Of a stretch of 64,000 nt of DNA, positions 13,441 through 26,310 are shown in pieces. Both the position numbers and the translations under genes were made by a program. The DNA comes from Puffinus mauretanicus (taxonomy: Eukaryota > Chordata > Aves > Procellariiformes > Procellariidae), in NCBI GenBank assembly GCA_023333565.1, contig JAJKFH010001182.1:372001-436000 (forward strand), written 5' to 3'. How positions within the stretch are numbered: the first letter of the stretch is position 1; each line of letters opens with the position of its first letter. The notes beneath the pieces were generated by a model, which saw only the letters and a list, made by a program, of their open reading frames with translations, made no database searches and was not told the DNA's origin.

Positions 13441-13734
13441 AGTGGTCTGCGGGGGCAAGACTGGAGGCTTGTAAAAGCATGATTTTTTTCTTGGTATTTT
13501 TTTCACGTTTCAGCAGGAAATTCAGTATCTCAGGAAAGTGTATTTGATCCCATCTGCGGAAATAAGTCATGCGGGCAGATGTAATTAGTAAGAAGTTCAG
13601 ATGAAGAGTGCTGTCACTAGGCAGAGGAAAACACTCAGAGGCATTAGCCAAGGTATAGGGAAATTGGCATTAGTAGCTTAACTCAGCGAATTATTCACAC
13701 CTCTGGTACCGTTGTTTGCAGTTCATCGCTAATG

Positions 13735-13870
13735 GTTATGGTGACGCTCTCGGCGATGAAGTCCAGGCCCCACGGTGACGGAGGGAAGGAGCGCTGGCCC
13801 GGCAGCCCGCTCCCTGTCCTGCTGCTGCCGAACGGGCCCCGGATCAGCAGATCACCAGCAGCGGGAGTCG
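13735..13870. other. GC-rich patch
   Basis: A short CpG-bearing block (gcgctggcccggcagcccgc) in AT-rich DNA, with no recognisable product. Confidence 0.35.
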
Positions 13871-14699
13871 TTCTGCGACATGCAGAAAAAGATGCTACCA
13901 CATTAAACAAAGTTCTTGAGTTGAAAGAAATACGGTACTTAATGTTGAATGCAGTGCTTGTATCCTGCTGTTGTTACAGCGTTACAATTGCTGTCTTCTC
14001 ATGAACTGAAAATTATTTCCCCCTTATCGTACCAATATTAACAAGAGCTATCTCATTAATTCTGTATTAATTTAGAATGCTAAATCAGGAAGTAACGTTA
14101 CTTGTAGGTAGTATTTTCCTTGTGAACGGTGCACCAAACGCGTGGAAACTGGATGCTGCTCATGAAGCTGTAAAGTTTTCTGAAGAAAAATAACACCACT
14201 GCTGTCTAAGTGGAACAGCTGAAATAAGTTGTTCCACTCTTTCAGGTCCGTGTACAATGCTTTACTCAAATGAGTAGATTAGGGCGTAGTTAATCACAGT
14301 TTAGTATTTCTTAATATGAGTAAAGAACCTTTTCAGATGGTTGTTTCAAAAGCTAAGTCATCTAACTGAAATGTGCACATGGATTCTGTAGGAAGTGTTT
14401 TTATTGTGTGTGTTTATTGGCATATAAGCTTCATCAGAAAATGCACATTTTAAACACACTTTACTCAGTGTTGCAGGTCCATTGTCGGCTGCTTAATTTC
14501 TCATAGCAGAGAGCTGCGAGAACCTGTTTTGCCTTCCAAATAACTGCTTTCTCATCCGTTGTAATAGGTCTTCAAAAGCCAAATTTACAAGACATTTGTT
14601 AGTGTAACAATACATCATCATGTGCCTTTAGAAACTGAGGAGAGAGGCACATTCTGAAATGAAAAAAAGGAGGCCAAAGAAAGACTTTCTCCCACCACT

Positions 14700-15060
14700 G
14701 TGAGAGGTGCACGCTGTTGCGTGTGTGCTGTCGTGTGGGGTGCTTGGTATCGTGCCTTTTCATCCAAGCACCCGTCTGGGCGCTCTGGGCGGCATTTCTC
14801 AGTCCACGCTCATTTCCTTCCCCCTCCGCTGGCAGGGGAGAGGAGTCCTCCGTGGTCTGGGGGCAGCCCTCCGCGTGAGGACCCAGCAGGGCGGCTGGGG
14901 GTCTGGCTGGGCGTCGGAGAGTTCGGGAGGCGTCAGTCAAGGCGGCGATACCTTCCCAAGAGCGCACCTGATGGGAAATGTAGTGATCTCCATCTCCCTG
15001 TTCCATCCACAAGTCTAAGGGGCTCGCGGGGGTGGGTCCCCGTCAGCAGCATCCCTGCTT
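14700..15060. other. GC-rich block
   Basis: Overlapping open frames on both strands (128 codons plus, 137 codons minus) reflect base composition. No family is recognised. It lies about 0.4 kb before the antisense LTR. Confidence 0.35.
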
Positions 15061-15456
15061 CAGCATGTTGTTGTGGTCTTGAGTAGCAAAGTGCTTTCTT
15101 TTATCATCAGGAAGAGTGACGGTTGTTTTACCAGCTTTCAAGCCACTTCTGCAAAGAGCTCTTCCTGGTTGGATTTTGACCATAGATAAGAATATGTGTT
15201 TTAGTATTTATTAGTTTGGAGCAGATGGGGTTTACTGCTTTGAAGGCAGACAACAGTGATAGATGACATTGCTTTAAAAAACATACGCCTTATGATTTCT
15301 TCTTTCTGTAGTGTTTTGTCTTCCATTGCTTGCTTTTCCTCTATGGAAAATACGTGACGTTCTTTGGAAATTGCAGTTAAAGGAGAACAGCAACATATGT
15401 GCTACTTAAAAATGAATTCATTGTTCTCCAGAGCCGCAGTCAGGGAGTTAACAAAT

Positions 15457-16024
15457 TGTCATGGTTTAACCCCAGCTGGCAGCTCACTCCCCCCAGTGGG
15501 ATGGGGGAGAGAATCGGAAGGGTAAAAGTGAGAAAACCTGTGGGTTGAGATAAGGACAGTTTAATAGGTAAAGCAAAAGCCGCGCACAAGCAAAGCAAAA
15601 CAAGGAATTCATTCACCACTTCCCATCGGCAGGCGGGTGCTCAGCCATCCCCAGGACAGCAGGGCTCCATCACGCCTAGCGGTGACTCAGGAAGACAAGC
15701 AGCATATCTCCAAACGTCCCCCCCTTCCTTCTTCTTCCCCCAGCTTTATGTGCTGAGCATGATGCCATATGGTCTGGGATATCCCTGTGGTCAGTTGGGG
15801 TCAGCTGTCCCAGCCGTGTCCCCTCCCAGCTCCTTGTGCTCCCCCAGCCTCTCGCCGGTGGGGTGGGGTGAGGAGCAGAAAAGGCCTTGACGCTGTGTAC
15901 GCACTGCTCAGCAGGAACGAAACATCGCTGGGTTATCAACGCTGTTTCCAGCACAAATCCAAAACACAGCCCCATGCCAGCTACTATGGAGAAAATTAAC
16001 TCTACCCCAGCCCAAACCAGCATA
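15457..16024 (-). mobile_element. Solo LTR, avian ERVL type, antisense
   Basis: Read on the minus strand it begins near tatgctggtttgggctgggg and ends ccagctggggttaaaccatgaca. It shares its layout with the LTRs at 23705 and 36503: a related start, a TATA-like cacataaagc, cctattaaactgtccttatc near the poly(A) signal, and a gattctctcccccatcccac 3' part. Flanking 5-mers are caaat (15452-15456) and cagat (16025-16029), a 5-bp target-site duplication with one change. No internal gag/pol/env sequence adjoins it. It is more diverged than the other two. Confidence 0.88.
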
Positions 16025-16856
16025 CAGATGTTACTATTCCTTTCGCGGACCCCCTCACAGCAATACCTAAGTGCTCCACCATTCATCTGCAAGGTAAGGG
16101 AGAACGATTTCGCTGCTTCCAGTGGTCGAAAATGGGGCATAGAGGGATTAAACGATATGGGCGAGGCCAGGTGCATGTATCTGAAGCCACAAAAGCTACA
16201 CAGATCCTTATCTTAATAACAAAACCATCACCCCCTGTCATTTTTTAAAATAAAACTGTGCTGGTTTGGGGAAAATATATCTTGTAGTAGAGAAAGGAGA
16301 TGCTTTACTCCTTATCAGTCTGTTCTCCTAAGATACTTCTGGGTGCTGGTAGTAAGAAGTCGTCTGCCAAAATGTAAGTTGTCTTCACCTGTTGGCATGG
16401 AGGTGTTGGTAGTGTCATATATGTGGTCACGTGTGTCATATATATGTCACATATATGATCTTTCTGCATGCCATGGGAGTGATGACTTCTTGAGGTTTCT
16501 TCTGCACCCGCTTCTTACGATTTCTGTTATTTCAGTGTATCACATCTCATCCAGGTCCATCAGCACCTGTAGTCACAGTCTGCTTCCTTAGGTGAGTGAT
16601 TCTGGTATGTGCTCTTTTTTCTTTAGGAGTGATTTTTATTTTTTTGTCCTGAAGTGAATGCTAAAAGCATATTTAACTCCACAATTTGAAGTGATAAACT
16701 AAGCTAAAATTAAGAAAAAGGTGGAACCAAGTCTAGTGTGCAAGTTGGCTACTATGTGATATGAGATAAGTAATTCCGCCAAACTCTTCTGCTTTGTAGC
16801 AAGGTGCTGTTGAGGGAAGAATCTGGAATTCATTACAGCCGTTAATGATATATATT

Positions 16857-16895
16857 AAATCACTTATTTCAATGTTTAAAATCACTTATTTCAAT
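16857..16895 (+). repeat. Short direct duplication
   Basis: The 17-mer aaatcacttatttcaat occurs at 16857-16873 and 16879-16895, a 22-bp period. Confidence 0.9.
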
Positions 16896-17281
16896 ATCTT
16901 CCTGAGAGAAGTGGTTTGCCCATTTGGCTGCAGTCGGCTGTGTGCTTTCTGATTATTCATAAAGTTTAAAACTAGTATTGCAGAATCACACCACTAGGTT
17001 TAAATCTAGACTTGCATATTCCTGGGTGACCTGCACCAGCCTGAGGGGGGTCCCAACCACCCAGGGGCCGTCCTTGTGGAGTGGAGAGGTCTTGGAAGAG
17101 AGGATCCACGCTTCCAAGTGGGGCTCGCTTCTCATCGGCTGTGGAATATTACATTTACTGCAGAGAAACCAACCCCCAGCAAACTGAGAACCCATAGATC
17201 AGAAGCAGCCTGATACAGAGGGGTGTTAAAGGAACAGAAATGACTACAAAATGTAAAAGACTCATAGAGATTTTAAGGAGA

Positions 17282-17308
17282 GAATCTTGAATCCGTATTC
17301 AAGATTCA
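17282..17308. repeat. Small hairpin
   Basis: The segment tcttgaatccgtattcaaga has perfect 8-bp arms around a 4-base loop. It is probably a chance palindrome; no terminator or RNA role is implied. Confidence 0.5.
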
Positions 17309-20251
17309 AGCTAAATTAAAGCAAGATTTTCTTCAGTCGTTAAAGATTAAATAAATAAATAGTCATACTAGAGGTATATAAGACTGGACAGGCTCTAATG
17401 CCAAACAAATAACAATGTGTATGCACTTGTGGAATACTTACACTTAGTTATAACTGAATGCATATTGAAATTCAGTTGGATAAAATTACATTTTTATCAC
17501 TTCCGGTTTATTTCAATTCATTCTTTTTCAGCTTCTGATATTTCTATAATGGCCAGGAAGGAAGTTTTCTGAAATTTTATGGGATTAATATCAGGTGGTA
17601 TCTGCTTTTAAATCTCAAAATATCTTCAGAATTAATATGCTAGGATAGAAAGTATGCGTTCTCTTTATTTTCATGAAGTATTTATATATGCATTTATTAA
17701 AACAAACATTTAAGTTTAGTATTTCTCCACTCAAGGGATTACTTGGAAAGAAGTCAGTGTAGGGATGATCTATAATTTAGTGTTCACCAGTTGAGCTTTA
17801 ATATTTGTTTCACGCCAATATTTAATAAATACACCACAGAACCCTTCAGTTTACACCATTATCTGCAGCGGGGAGGGGGAGGAAGCAGCTTTCAGTGTTT
17901 AAAGATGTGGAGATAGTTGAGTCATTTCCTCTGAATATGTGTCGAAACATACTCGCCTATCAAGACTTTCGTTCTGAGTAGCTGCAGTTCACAGCAGTAG
18001 GCAAACGGTGTTTGCACAGAGCTGTTGCTACCAGCTGGAGGTGAACGGCGATACTGAGCAGTTGCCAGCTCGAAAGGCTAATTCAGATTTGCAGGTGTCT
18101 TTGTGAAGCGAAAGGTGTTTAACTCACTCCTGTAATACTATTTTAGATAGGCGAAAGCTGGAGGAACCTCTCAATTCGGACCTGTAAGGTAGGAATTTAG
18201 TTTTCTTATAAGGTCTAGCATGCTCTGATACAGTATTATATGCATCTTGCTTTAAAATGTAGGTAATGTAAAACTCTGTTTTGGAAATAATTAAATGCTT
18301 GCTTTTGCTGGAAACTGCATGCCCTAAGTGGATAATACAGAACGAGGAAAACTTTCTTCGGTTTACGGTGTACAAAATCACACGGAGAGAAGCATCGCTC
18401 ACTCACAGGTAGACTGATGTCTGCACTAGTTTAGAACACAGGAGATTTTCTGAAATCTCACTGTTGTCATTCTTTTGCTGAATTCTACATGTTAACAGAA
18501 GAATCTGTTTATTTAATGACTTACGGGTTTGGTAGTTTGAAGACCATCATTCTTCGTTTTAAATTGCCCTCGTTTTAAATTACCTGTCTTCTGCTGAGCG
18601 GTTTGTGGATTTTTATGGATGTTGTGGCTATGGCACACTGTCATTCCTTAATGGCAATTGAACATATCTAAATAGCTAGGCAGCACATGGTCAAATATAT
18701 CTAGCTTTGACTGTAAAATTGGAATCTTATTTTTAAAGTACTGTTGCCATTTGTATTTAATAGACTAGGGTTATCCTCATAACGTTGGTCTTCTGAATTG
18801 TGAGTACAACAAGCACTAAGGAAGTTGCTCTTAGAAGCAGTGTAGTGTTGTTTTACTGGTAGTGACAGTGTCGCTGAATTTGCGTTAAAATTGATTCAGA
18901 ATAATTCAAATGCCATGTTCTGACACTTATATTTCCCCAAACTTAAAATATAACTCTGTCATATAATTTAAATATAAAATGACTTCTGAATAACCTAGGT
19001 TATGTAAGCGTGTGTGTATTTATGTATATAATTGATGATGATAAATAATATAGAAAATTAAATTAGGAATATTTTAGTGTGGTTTTCTGTTGTGAAAATG
19101 TGGACAGTGCATTTTTAAATGACTGAAGCTGGTTTTTTTTTTGAGGGAATGATGCATATGGCATATATGTTGGCTTCAGGTATTTATCTCATTTTGAAAT
19201 GGAGACAGCTAATGGTTCACAGATCATCTTTGATATGGATGTGATACCTGTCTCTAGTTCCCAATTGAGTTATCCTTCATGTGCCATGCTTGACATAACT
19301 TGCAGTGTAATTCTGCACTCTTCAGGCAAGTGAGAGGATTTTTGTGTGTGATACTGCAAGTTTCTCTAGAGATGCTATGAAGTGCTAGTTGTCAGAAATT
19401 GGGATAGTGCTGCATCTGCCTGAGACCTAGTCTTTGGAAAAATTAGAAAAAGGAAATGCAGGCATGATTTTAATGCTTCACAATTTGATAGTTTTAGGAA
19501 TTTAAGATTTATTTTGGACAGAAAAAATATGTAATTTTTGTATTTTAGTGTATTTTCATCCCCTTACAGACTGCTTTTATTTCCCCATTTACTTCGTGTG
19601 TGCATCATGCGTTCATGAGTGTGAGTGCATGTGTACTTGCAAAAATGTATTCAGACAGCCCACGTAACTTCCAATAATCTTCTTAAAACCAAAATGGCAC
19701 AGAAGCGCTCATTCTTTTTGCTTGTCCTGGGAACTGAATAATTCTGCACAGATTAAATCAGATCTAATGTGTTTCATGATGATTTTCATTTATTCTGCTT
19801 AAAGAAGCAGATTTTTTTCATTTTTGAAAAAGATTATAGTCTTGGGATTTTTATGAGTGCAGGTAAATCCACTTTCAAGAGCGTGCAGGATGCAACTTCA
19901 TGTTTACATAGTCATACACAATATGTCTTGCCGTATCTTTGAAAATAATGGATTTCTTTACAGAAGATGCAGGGAATGTGCAGGGGAAAGGTTTAGGTTA
20001 CAACGTATTGTGAGCACTGCAGCATAAATGCAAGGCGCATGTATAGGCTTGTTTTGAAGCGTTCAGGGTTTATGCACATCTTGATATCTTGGACATACTC
20101 TGCTCTTAAGGGGTGGAGAGGATGGTAGTTTTGAATGCGAATTGCAGCACTGCTGTACCAGTCCAGCCACAAGCGGAAGGCACGACAGTGCGTTGAGGAA
20201 AGGTAGCTGAGGTCAGCACATACTTTATTTATTATGCTGTTTCAAAGCAAT

Positions 20252-20715
20252 AGAGAATCACAGAATGGCCAAGGTTTGCAGGGACCACTGGAGTTGAAGC
20301 TCTTGCTCAGAGCAGGGTCATCTCAAGCAGGTTGCCCAGGACCATGACAGAGCAGGTTTTTAATATCTTCAGGGACACTCTCTGGGCAACCTGCTCCAGT
20401 GTTTGACCACCCTCACACGGGAAGGATAGTTTTTTCTCATGTTTAAAGCGAAATATCCTGTACTCCTCCTGTGTCAGGGGACACCCCTAAGAGCCTAGCT
20501 GGTGTTTTACACGCGGGTAGGACCCCCCTCTTGGATAGGAAACTCCTCTTCTCCAGGAGAGCAGTCCCACCTCTCCCATCCTCTCCTCGTGCAACAGATG
20601 CCCCGATCCCTTCATCATCTTCGTGACACCTCATTGGACTTGCTGCAGTATGTCTGCATCTCTCTCATTCAGGGGAGCCTCACTGGTGCTGAGCAGAAGG
20701 GGAAGAAGTGTTGGG
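20252..20715 (-). mobile_element. CR1 LINE 3' fragment, short and diverged
   Basis: The complement of a CR1 3' end begins at agaatcacagaatggccaag and continues through gggcaacctgctccagtgtt and ttctccaggagagcagtccc to the region of the last ORF2 domain. Only about 0.46 kb remains, with several indels. It is non-coding and antisense to MCTP1. The far border is soft. Confidence 0.85.
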
Positions 20716-21779
20716 TGACCTCCTAACACTGAAAATAAGCTGCTGAAAAAGGAGGAGGCGTCGTGAAAAACTCCCTTCAATTAACTTTTTTCTAGGGTTT
20801 TATTTTACACTCAAAATAGATTTTAAAGTGTTACTCTCTAATCAAGGCCCTTTACACATCTAGTATATTTTTTAAATTACCTTTCAGTTAGAGGTGATCC
20901 TTTTGTAAACAGAGGTGGGAAATTCTGGTAACTAAAGACTGAGGCCAGTAATCACCTTCATGTTCCTGTGGGATAAGCTAACCTGTTGGTAACTTTTTTC
21001 ACAAGTAAGGTGAATAATCTGACAATAAAATGTGTTCTAGAAATATTTTGCCTACTATTTGTTATTTAGTAATTAATGAAGAGCAGTATTCTTCTTTCTA
21101 ATATTATCTCCAGAATTAAGAGTAAATCTTTCTCCCTTGTGATTATAGGTTGTCCTTGTAAGCAATTTTTCCTCAGTTTTGCTCTAAAATAAAAATGGAT
21201 GAAGGGGACAGAGTAGGGAATGAGATTAGGGAGAAGGATGCTGCAACAAATTTCAGCAGACTTGACCAAATTGCCTTGAGTTTCAAAGTAATTCCCATTC
21301 TGTTTAACAATCCTCCTTGAAGCCATTAACCCAGGTGGAAAAACTACCAAGATGCACATATATCTAGGTCAAATGAAGTATATCAGTAATGGTGTAAAGA
21401 AAGCATCTCCTCTGGGAGCCTGCTTACATTTGAGACAGCTCTGATTATCTGGGAGTGTCCATGGGATTTCTAGCAAGCTGTCTGCTTGTGGAAGCAGATC
21501 AGTTCTCCTCACTCTGCTGTGTTTGGGCGTACGCCAGTCCACTTGGATTGAAGAACTTCCTAGTCAGCAGCGGTGAGCGGGGCAAACCTGGAGCCACCAC
21601 CTCCAACATCGGTGCTTGAGGAGGAGGAGTAACTCGCGGGGTGAGTGGTTCCTCCTCCAGCTGCAGCGTCAGCCAGAGCATTTCATCTCTCCAAGTCCCT
21701 GACCTTACTTGGCCTTAAAAATCGGTATTAACAGTCGGTTGATTTGCTTATTTCTTTATTTTCTATTTTGCCTTGGCGT

Positions 21780-22290
21780 TACGTCTCCTGTCCCGGGATG
21801 CGCTGTGAGGCTCAGCGACAGAAGCACAAGGTGTTGATTCCCTCTCTGTCCGCGACGTCGGCGTGCCCGTGGCGGGCTGGCGCGTCCTCTGCCTGCCGCT
21901 CGGATGAGCTGATGGCTCGTCTGATGAAAGGCGTCAGCAGAGGCTACTCGTCAGCAGTCCGACTGAACTCACGGCAGGCCCTTGGGGTGTGGGGAAGGGG
22001 TGTCTGCCCTCTCGGTTCCTGCTGCACCCCGCACCGCGGGTGCCGGCGGTGGCCAGGCGGGGACGGTCCTGGTGCAGCTGCGAGGCGGAGCCCTGTCGCG
22101 TCCCGTGTCCTTCCCGGGGGGATGGATGCTCTCGAGTACCGGTGTGCTGCGCGGAGGTGGGCGAGGTTCACGGGTGCAACAACAGCCGCTGAAGGGAGGG
22201 AGCGTTCGCCTGTCGCGGTGCTGGTACTGGCTCTCCCGAGCTGAGCGGCCAGGATGCCTTGTGGGGGTCTTGTCCCTTCTCTGAAGCCAC
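21780..22290. other. CpG-rich block
   Basis: This block has many CpGs and a 166-codon plus frame (21744-22244) with arginine- and alanine-rich, low-complexity composition. No domain is recognised. It could be a CpG island of an unannotated or alternative promoter; the sequence alone does not show transcription. Confidence 0.4.
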
Positions 22291-22779
22291 TGTGGCAGAA
22301 CTGGCCTCTTGGTACTAGGCTGCGGCTTTGTCAGAAGGCTTGAGTTGTTGGGAGTGTTTATTCCGCTGGTACTGACCGTACGTGAATTTTCAGCTTAATT
22401 TTCTGGTATCGTGCATCTGCATTTAGCTTCTCCGGTTGTAATGACGCTGGCTTTGTGGGTGCTCACAGATTATTTTGCTTCCAGAGATTTCTCAATTACT
22501 GTGCTGATAATCTTATTTTACTCAAAGATGCTAAAACAAATGAATCTTTTGAGAGTTGTGCATGATGATTTTTGTGTTAATGGCACTATTGGCATTAAGG
22601 AAGGGACCGAACATTTTTTCATAGTACAAATTCATGAGAGAAGGTGAGCAGTTGCTTCCTGAAAGATGACAATCAGCTATTTTTGTTCTCCCCATTCTAG
22701 GAAGAATTTCTTAAACTAAGAAATAAGATAAGCATGATAGTGCCTGCATTTCGTTTCGTTTTCTTTGGCCCTTGACTAG

Positions 22780-23690
22780 TTATTTATGGCGGCAGGGGCT
22801 GATTCTGGAGCTGCCAGTTGTCTTGTCGCTCTCTGGTGCCTGCTGGAGACGCCCTGAGTGATGCAGGAAGGCACTTTCCCGTTTTTTCTGATTCGGCGAT
22901 ACCGGCCCTGGGCAGAGGTGCGCGGCCGGAGGCCCCTGCCGTGGTGGATACCGCTGCCCACAGAGGGGAATCCGTACGACCATGGTGGTTGGGGTTTGTC
23001 GGTTCTGTTTGCAAAGGTATTTCTCCCCCTCTGATACTTGATAAATCAATTCGAGATTCAGATGGATTGAGGGGATTGGTACAGTCCAGTCCCCATTTGC
23101 ACAGGAATTCAGGACCTTTCCGAGAACTTCTGAGCAGGTTACTTTCTCACATTCTTCATCTTACAGCAGCTGGTGATGGACCAAAATGTGAACAGCTTGC
23201 CAGGTCTCTGAAAGAGAGGCTGACTTTCTGCGGTGGGTATGGACCAGGCAACACTGGCTTTTGCTGTTAGAGGACTGGGCGTCCTCCTGTGCTCCAACCC
23301 AAAAGCACCACTGGTACTGCTCCTTGCAAACTGTATTCTACCCCGCAGCTGATTATTCTCCTGGGAACAGCAGACCTACAGTAGTACTTCTGAGCTGCTT
23401 ACAGCTTTTTCTCATCTCACCACCTTCGTATCCACCCTGGAACTTGTGGTTTCTGCCATCCCCAACTACTTCTCAGGGCCACAGACTGACAATACCGGCT
23501 GGCTGCCATCATTGGGGCCTCCATGAAGTCGTTGAAAGGCCTAAGCAGTAAATCCATGCCCGCAATTGTGAAAATGTTCACCTTAGTGAAGAGCTGTCAT
23601 CTTGTGTCATGGGGCTGTAGTCTCACATGTCAGCATCCATTGTCATTCTCAGTGTGGAGTTCTGCATTGTAGGTCATCAATAAAGCAAAA
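22780..23690 (+). other. Transcript-like stretch ending in AATAAA, unassigned
   Basis: A GC-rich start (22780-22990) leads into a 150-codon plus frame (22818-23270). A second frame (23261-23551) overlaps it, and aataaa follows at 23679-23684, just before the LTR at 23705. The translations contain no domain I know. It may be a non-coding transcript, a decayed retrocopy or an unannotated repeat. There is no poly(A) tract after the signal, which weakens the retrocopy reading. Confidence 0.3.
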
Positions 23691-23923
23691 ATTAGTTACG
23701 ATACTGTCCTGGTTTCGGCTGGGATAGGGTTAAATTTCTTCCTAGTGCTGTGTTTTGGATTTAGTATGAGAAGAACGTTGATAACACACTGATGTTTTCA
23801 GTTGTTGCTAAGTACCCTGCTAGCCAAGGACGTTCAGCTTCCATGCCCAAATGCATGAGAGGCTGGGAGGGAGCATAGCCGGGACAGCTCTCCCAGCTGG
23901 CCAACAGGGTATTCCATACCATG

Positions 23924-23931
23924 TGACGTCA
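23924..23931 (+). promoter_or_regulatory. CRE-like tgacgtca in LTR
   Basis: A perfect palindromic CREB/ATF consensus lies about 10 bases before a TATA-like sequence in the sense LTR. This layout fits a retroviral core promoter. Binding and activity are inferred only. Confidence 0.55.
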
Positions 23932-24043
23932 TGCTCAGTATATGAATGGTAGGTGTGGTCCAGGAAGTAATGATCGCTACTTGGGTATCAGTCAGCGGGT
24001 GATGAGCAACTGCATTGTGCATCACTCATTTTGTATATTCTAC

Positions 24044-24045
<2 letters not shown>

Positions 24046-24110
<65 letters not shown>

Positions 24111-24124
24111 ATTATTATTATATT
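24046..24124 (+). repeat. (TTG)n then (TTA)n microsatellite
   Basis: About 21 uninterrupted TTG units are followed by a few TTA units, inside the LTR. The sister LTR at 36503 has only about four TTG units, so the tract expanded after insertion. Poly-leucine and poly-cysteine ORFs over it are artefacts. Confidence 0.97.
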
Positions 24125-26159
24125 ATCATCCCTTCTTTTTCTGTTCTATTAAACTGTCTTTATCTCAATCACAAATTTTACTTTTTTTTTTTTCCCGATT
24201 CTCTTCCCTGTCCCACTGGGGACGGGGGGAGTGAGCGAGCGGCTGCGTGGGGTTTGGCTGCCTGCTGGGTTAAACCACAACAGACATGCTTGGCCATTGC
24301 AGCTTCTCTCTACGGAAAGCATCCATTAATTTTTTTCTGTACTTAAACATTTTTTGGGTAAGTCAAGACAAGTATCGTGCAATAGTTCTCGGCTTTGCCG
24401 TAGATAGGAAGAAAACCAAATGACTTCAAGAACTGCTTCTTTCAGACTGTTAAGCCTAATGGTATTACAAATCTTTTCAAGATGAAAGACCTACTTTTTG
24501 TCATGTTCAAAACTGGGAACCCTGAAGTACTCCTTAACTGGCATCTTGCAGGCAGGCTGAGGTTCTCATCCTCCAAGGTGCTCAAATAGGGACATTTGGA
24601 TATCTGTTGGATAGGTGACTGCAGAAAATGTGTGTGTGGTCGTTACTTTGCATCTCATTCTTGTATCAGAGTAGATGTCTCTGTTGACTTAAGGAGCTTT
24701 CATGAACAGTATAATCACTGAAAGGCTGTGGGTTTTTTTAGGAAAAAAAAAAATGTGCATAAACATACCAGAACTAATACCTATCTGTTAGATGTTTATA
24801 GGCTTTCCTAAGGAAGACTAAAAAATTACATGGTTAGCACTTGACTGTCCTTCTCATTACAAGTTTTTTCCTAGGAGATTCTTCTTTGCCATTATTTGTT
24901 GCACTACTTACACTGAATTTTGGTTTAACTATTTCTGGACTTACCAGTTTAACTGTTGTTGGTAGGAAGCCTTCTGTGACCAGCTGGTATAAAGACTGCT
25001 AAAAACCATGCAAGAAAATGCCTTTAAAGGGACAAGTACAGTTAGACACTCTTGGTCTTGTTTAGGGACTTTGAAACCTTCAGTAGTGGAGAATCTTGCT
25101 CTATGTTTTTGATTGTGGACTTGACCTGAATGTGGGTTAAGATGAATTTAATTGCCAGTTTTTGGAAGTATTTTCTTCAGATCAGATCAAAGTGGTCTTG
25201 GTTATAATCGCTGCCTGCAAATGTCTTTGCCCTGTTCAACTGAAATCCCTGGGGAGTAATTATACTTATGGTACTATATTGAAACCGCGTGTGGCTGCCT
25301 TCAGTGCAGTTACCAGTTTCCATGCAGCAAGGAAAGATAATTCTGGAAGGGTACTTACAGTACATTCCAATAGTACTGGTTTAACTGGAGAAGTTTTGTA
25401 CTGGGAACATGTCAAAACTAGTGCTTCCTGGTTTATATCTTGCTTCTGAAAAGCAAGTTATTTCTAGATACCAGAAGGGAAAGTTTTTTCATGTGCTTTA
25501 ATAGAGATAACACCAGATAACTATATGCAGTCAGGAATAAATTATTTTTATATTAACATAGCTTTCAGGCTTACATAAATAAGCACGTGAATTTTATAGA
25601 CAGTAAAGGCAAGGCAATTCAGATAATGTATTTAGAAAATGTTTTCCTCCAATACAAAGCTTCTGCTTATACTGGATGTTGCAACCACGTTGTGGGTAAA
25701 TGTTTTTTCGTTGTTGTTTTCTGAAGTGGTAGTTCGCAATGTCAATTTTCACACAAATTAAAACATAAGAAGAGCTCAGTGCTGTGAAGAGATAGAGGGT
25801 CGGTAGTCCCGTGTGTTTGGTTCTATTCAGATACGTGTGCATGTGTATACACGTTTGCAGGGTTAGGGCCACTTTTGTTGAATGCGTTGTGTGGTTTGCT
25901 GCTGAACAGCTAGAAGTGTGACTTAGAACTGTGGGTATCTTTCGTAGAAAATAGTTTTGTTTTATGTTAAACGAGGTATTTATTCTGTGTCACAAAGGAT
26001 TTTTTTAAGAGAAGGCAATAGGAATACCCTAGCCATTGTGCTGATCTGCAGCTTTAATTAGGTGTGTCAATGACTCAGAAGTGCCTCGATTTATCTGGCA
26101 TGCCTACATAATTTATTCCTGATCTCTGTAGTATCATTCAGCAGGGAATTACACACAGC

Positions 26160-26310
26160 CCATCCCTCCCGTCACCGTCAGCCGCCAGCTTCTGCTGAGG
26201 AGGCCCCTGCGGTGGCTAGGGAAGCTTTCGTCCTGCGGAGGACCCTACGGCTGCTGGTGGGGACGCGGGTTTCTCGCTGTCAGCCCCCACCACGAAAGCT
26301 GTTGGAGAAG
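26160..26310. other. Small GC-rich patch
   Basis: About 150 bases with several CpGs (ggtggggacgcgggtttctc) surrounded by AT-rich DNA, with no recognisable product. Confidence 0.3.

Larger units (their letters stand above)
23705..24282 (+). mobile_element. Solo LTR, avian ERVL type, sense, with expanded TTG tract
   Basis: It starts tgtcctggtttcggctggga and ends ggttaaaccacaaca. Inside are a perfect CRE-like tgacgtca (23924-23931), a TATA-like agtatatgaat, a TTG/TTA microsatellite (24046-24124), attaaa (24148-24153) and the shared 3' part with cccactgggg. Flanks gatac (23700-23704) and gacat (24283-24287) agree at 3 of 5 bases, with both differences C/T transitions. That fits an aged 5-bp duplication but does not prove one. 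No internal retroviral sequence adjoins it. Confidence 0.9.

Noticed and set aside
15676..16176. 166-codon minus ORF as a gene
   Set aside because: It lies across the solo LTR at 15457-16024 and its flank, and does not match a protein.
21744..22244. 166-codon Arg/Ala-rich ORF as a gene
   Set aside because: CpG-rich composition explains the open frame; no domain or splice context.
24031..24234. Poly-leucine/poly-cysteine ORF
   Set aside because: It is a translation of the TTG microsatellite inside an LTR.
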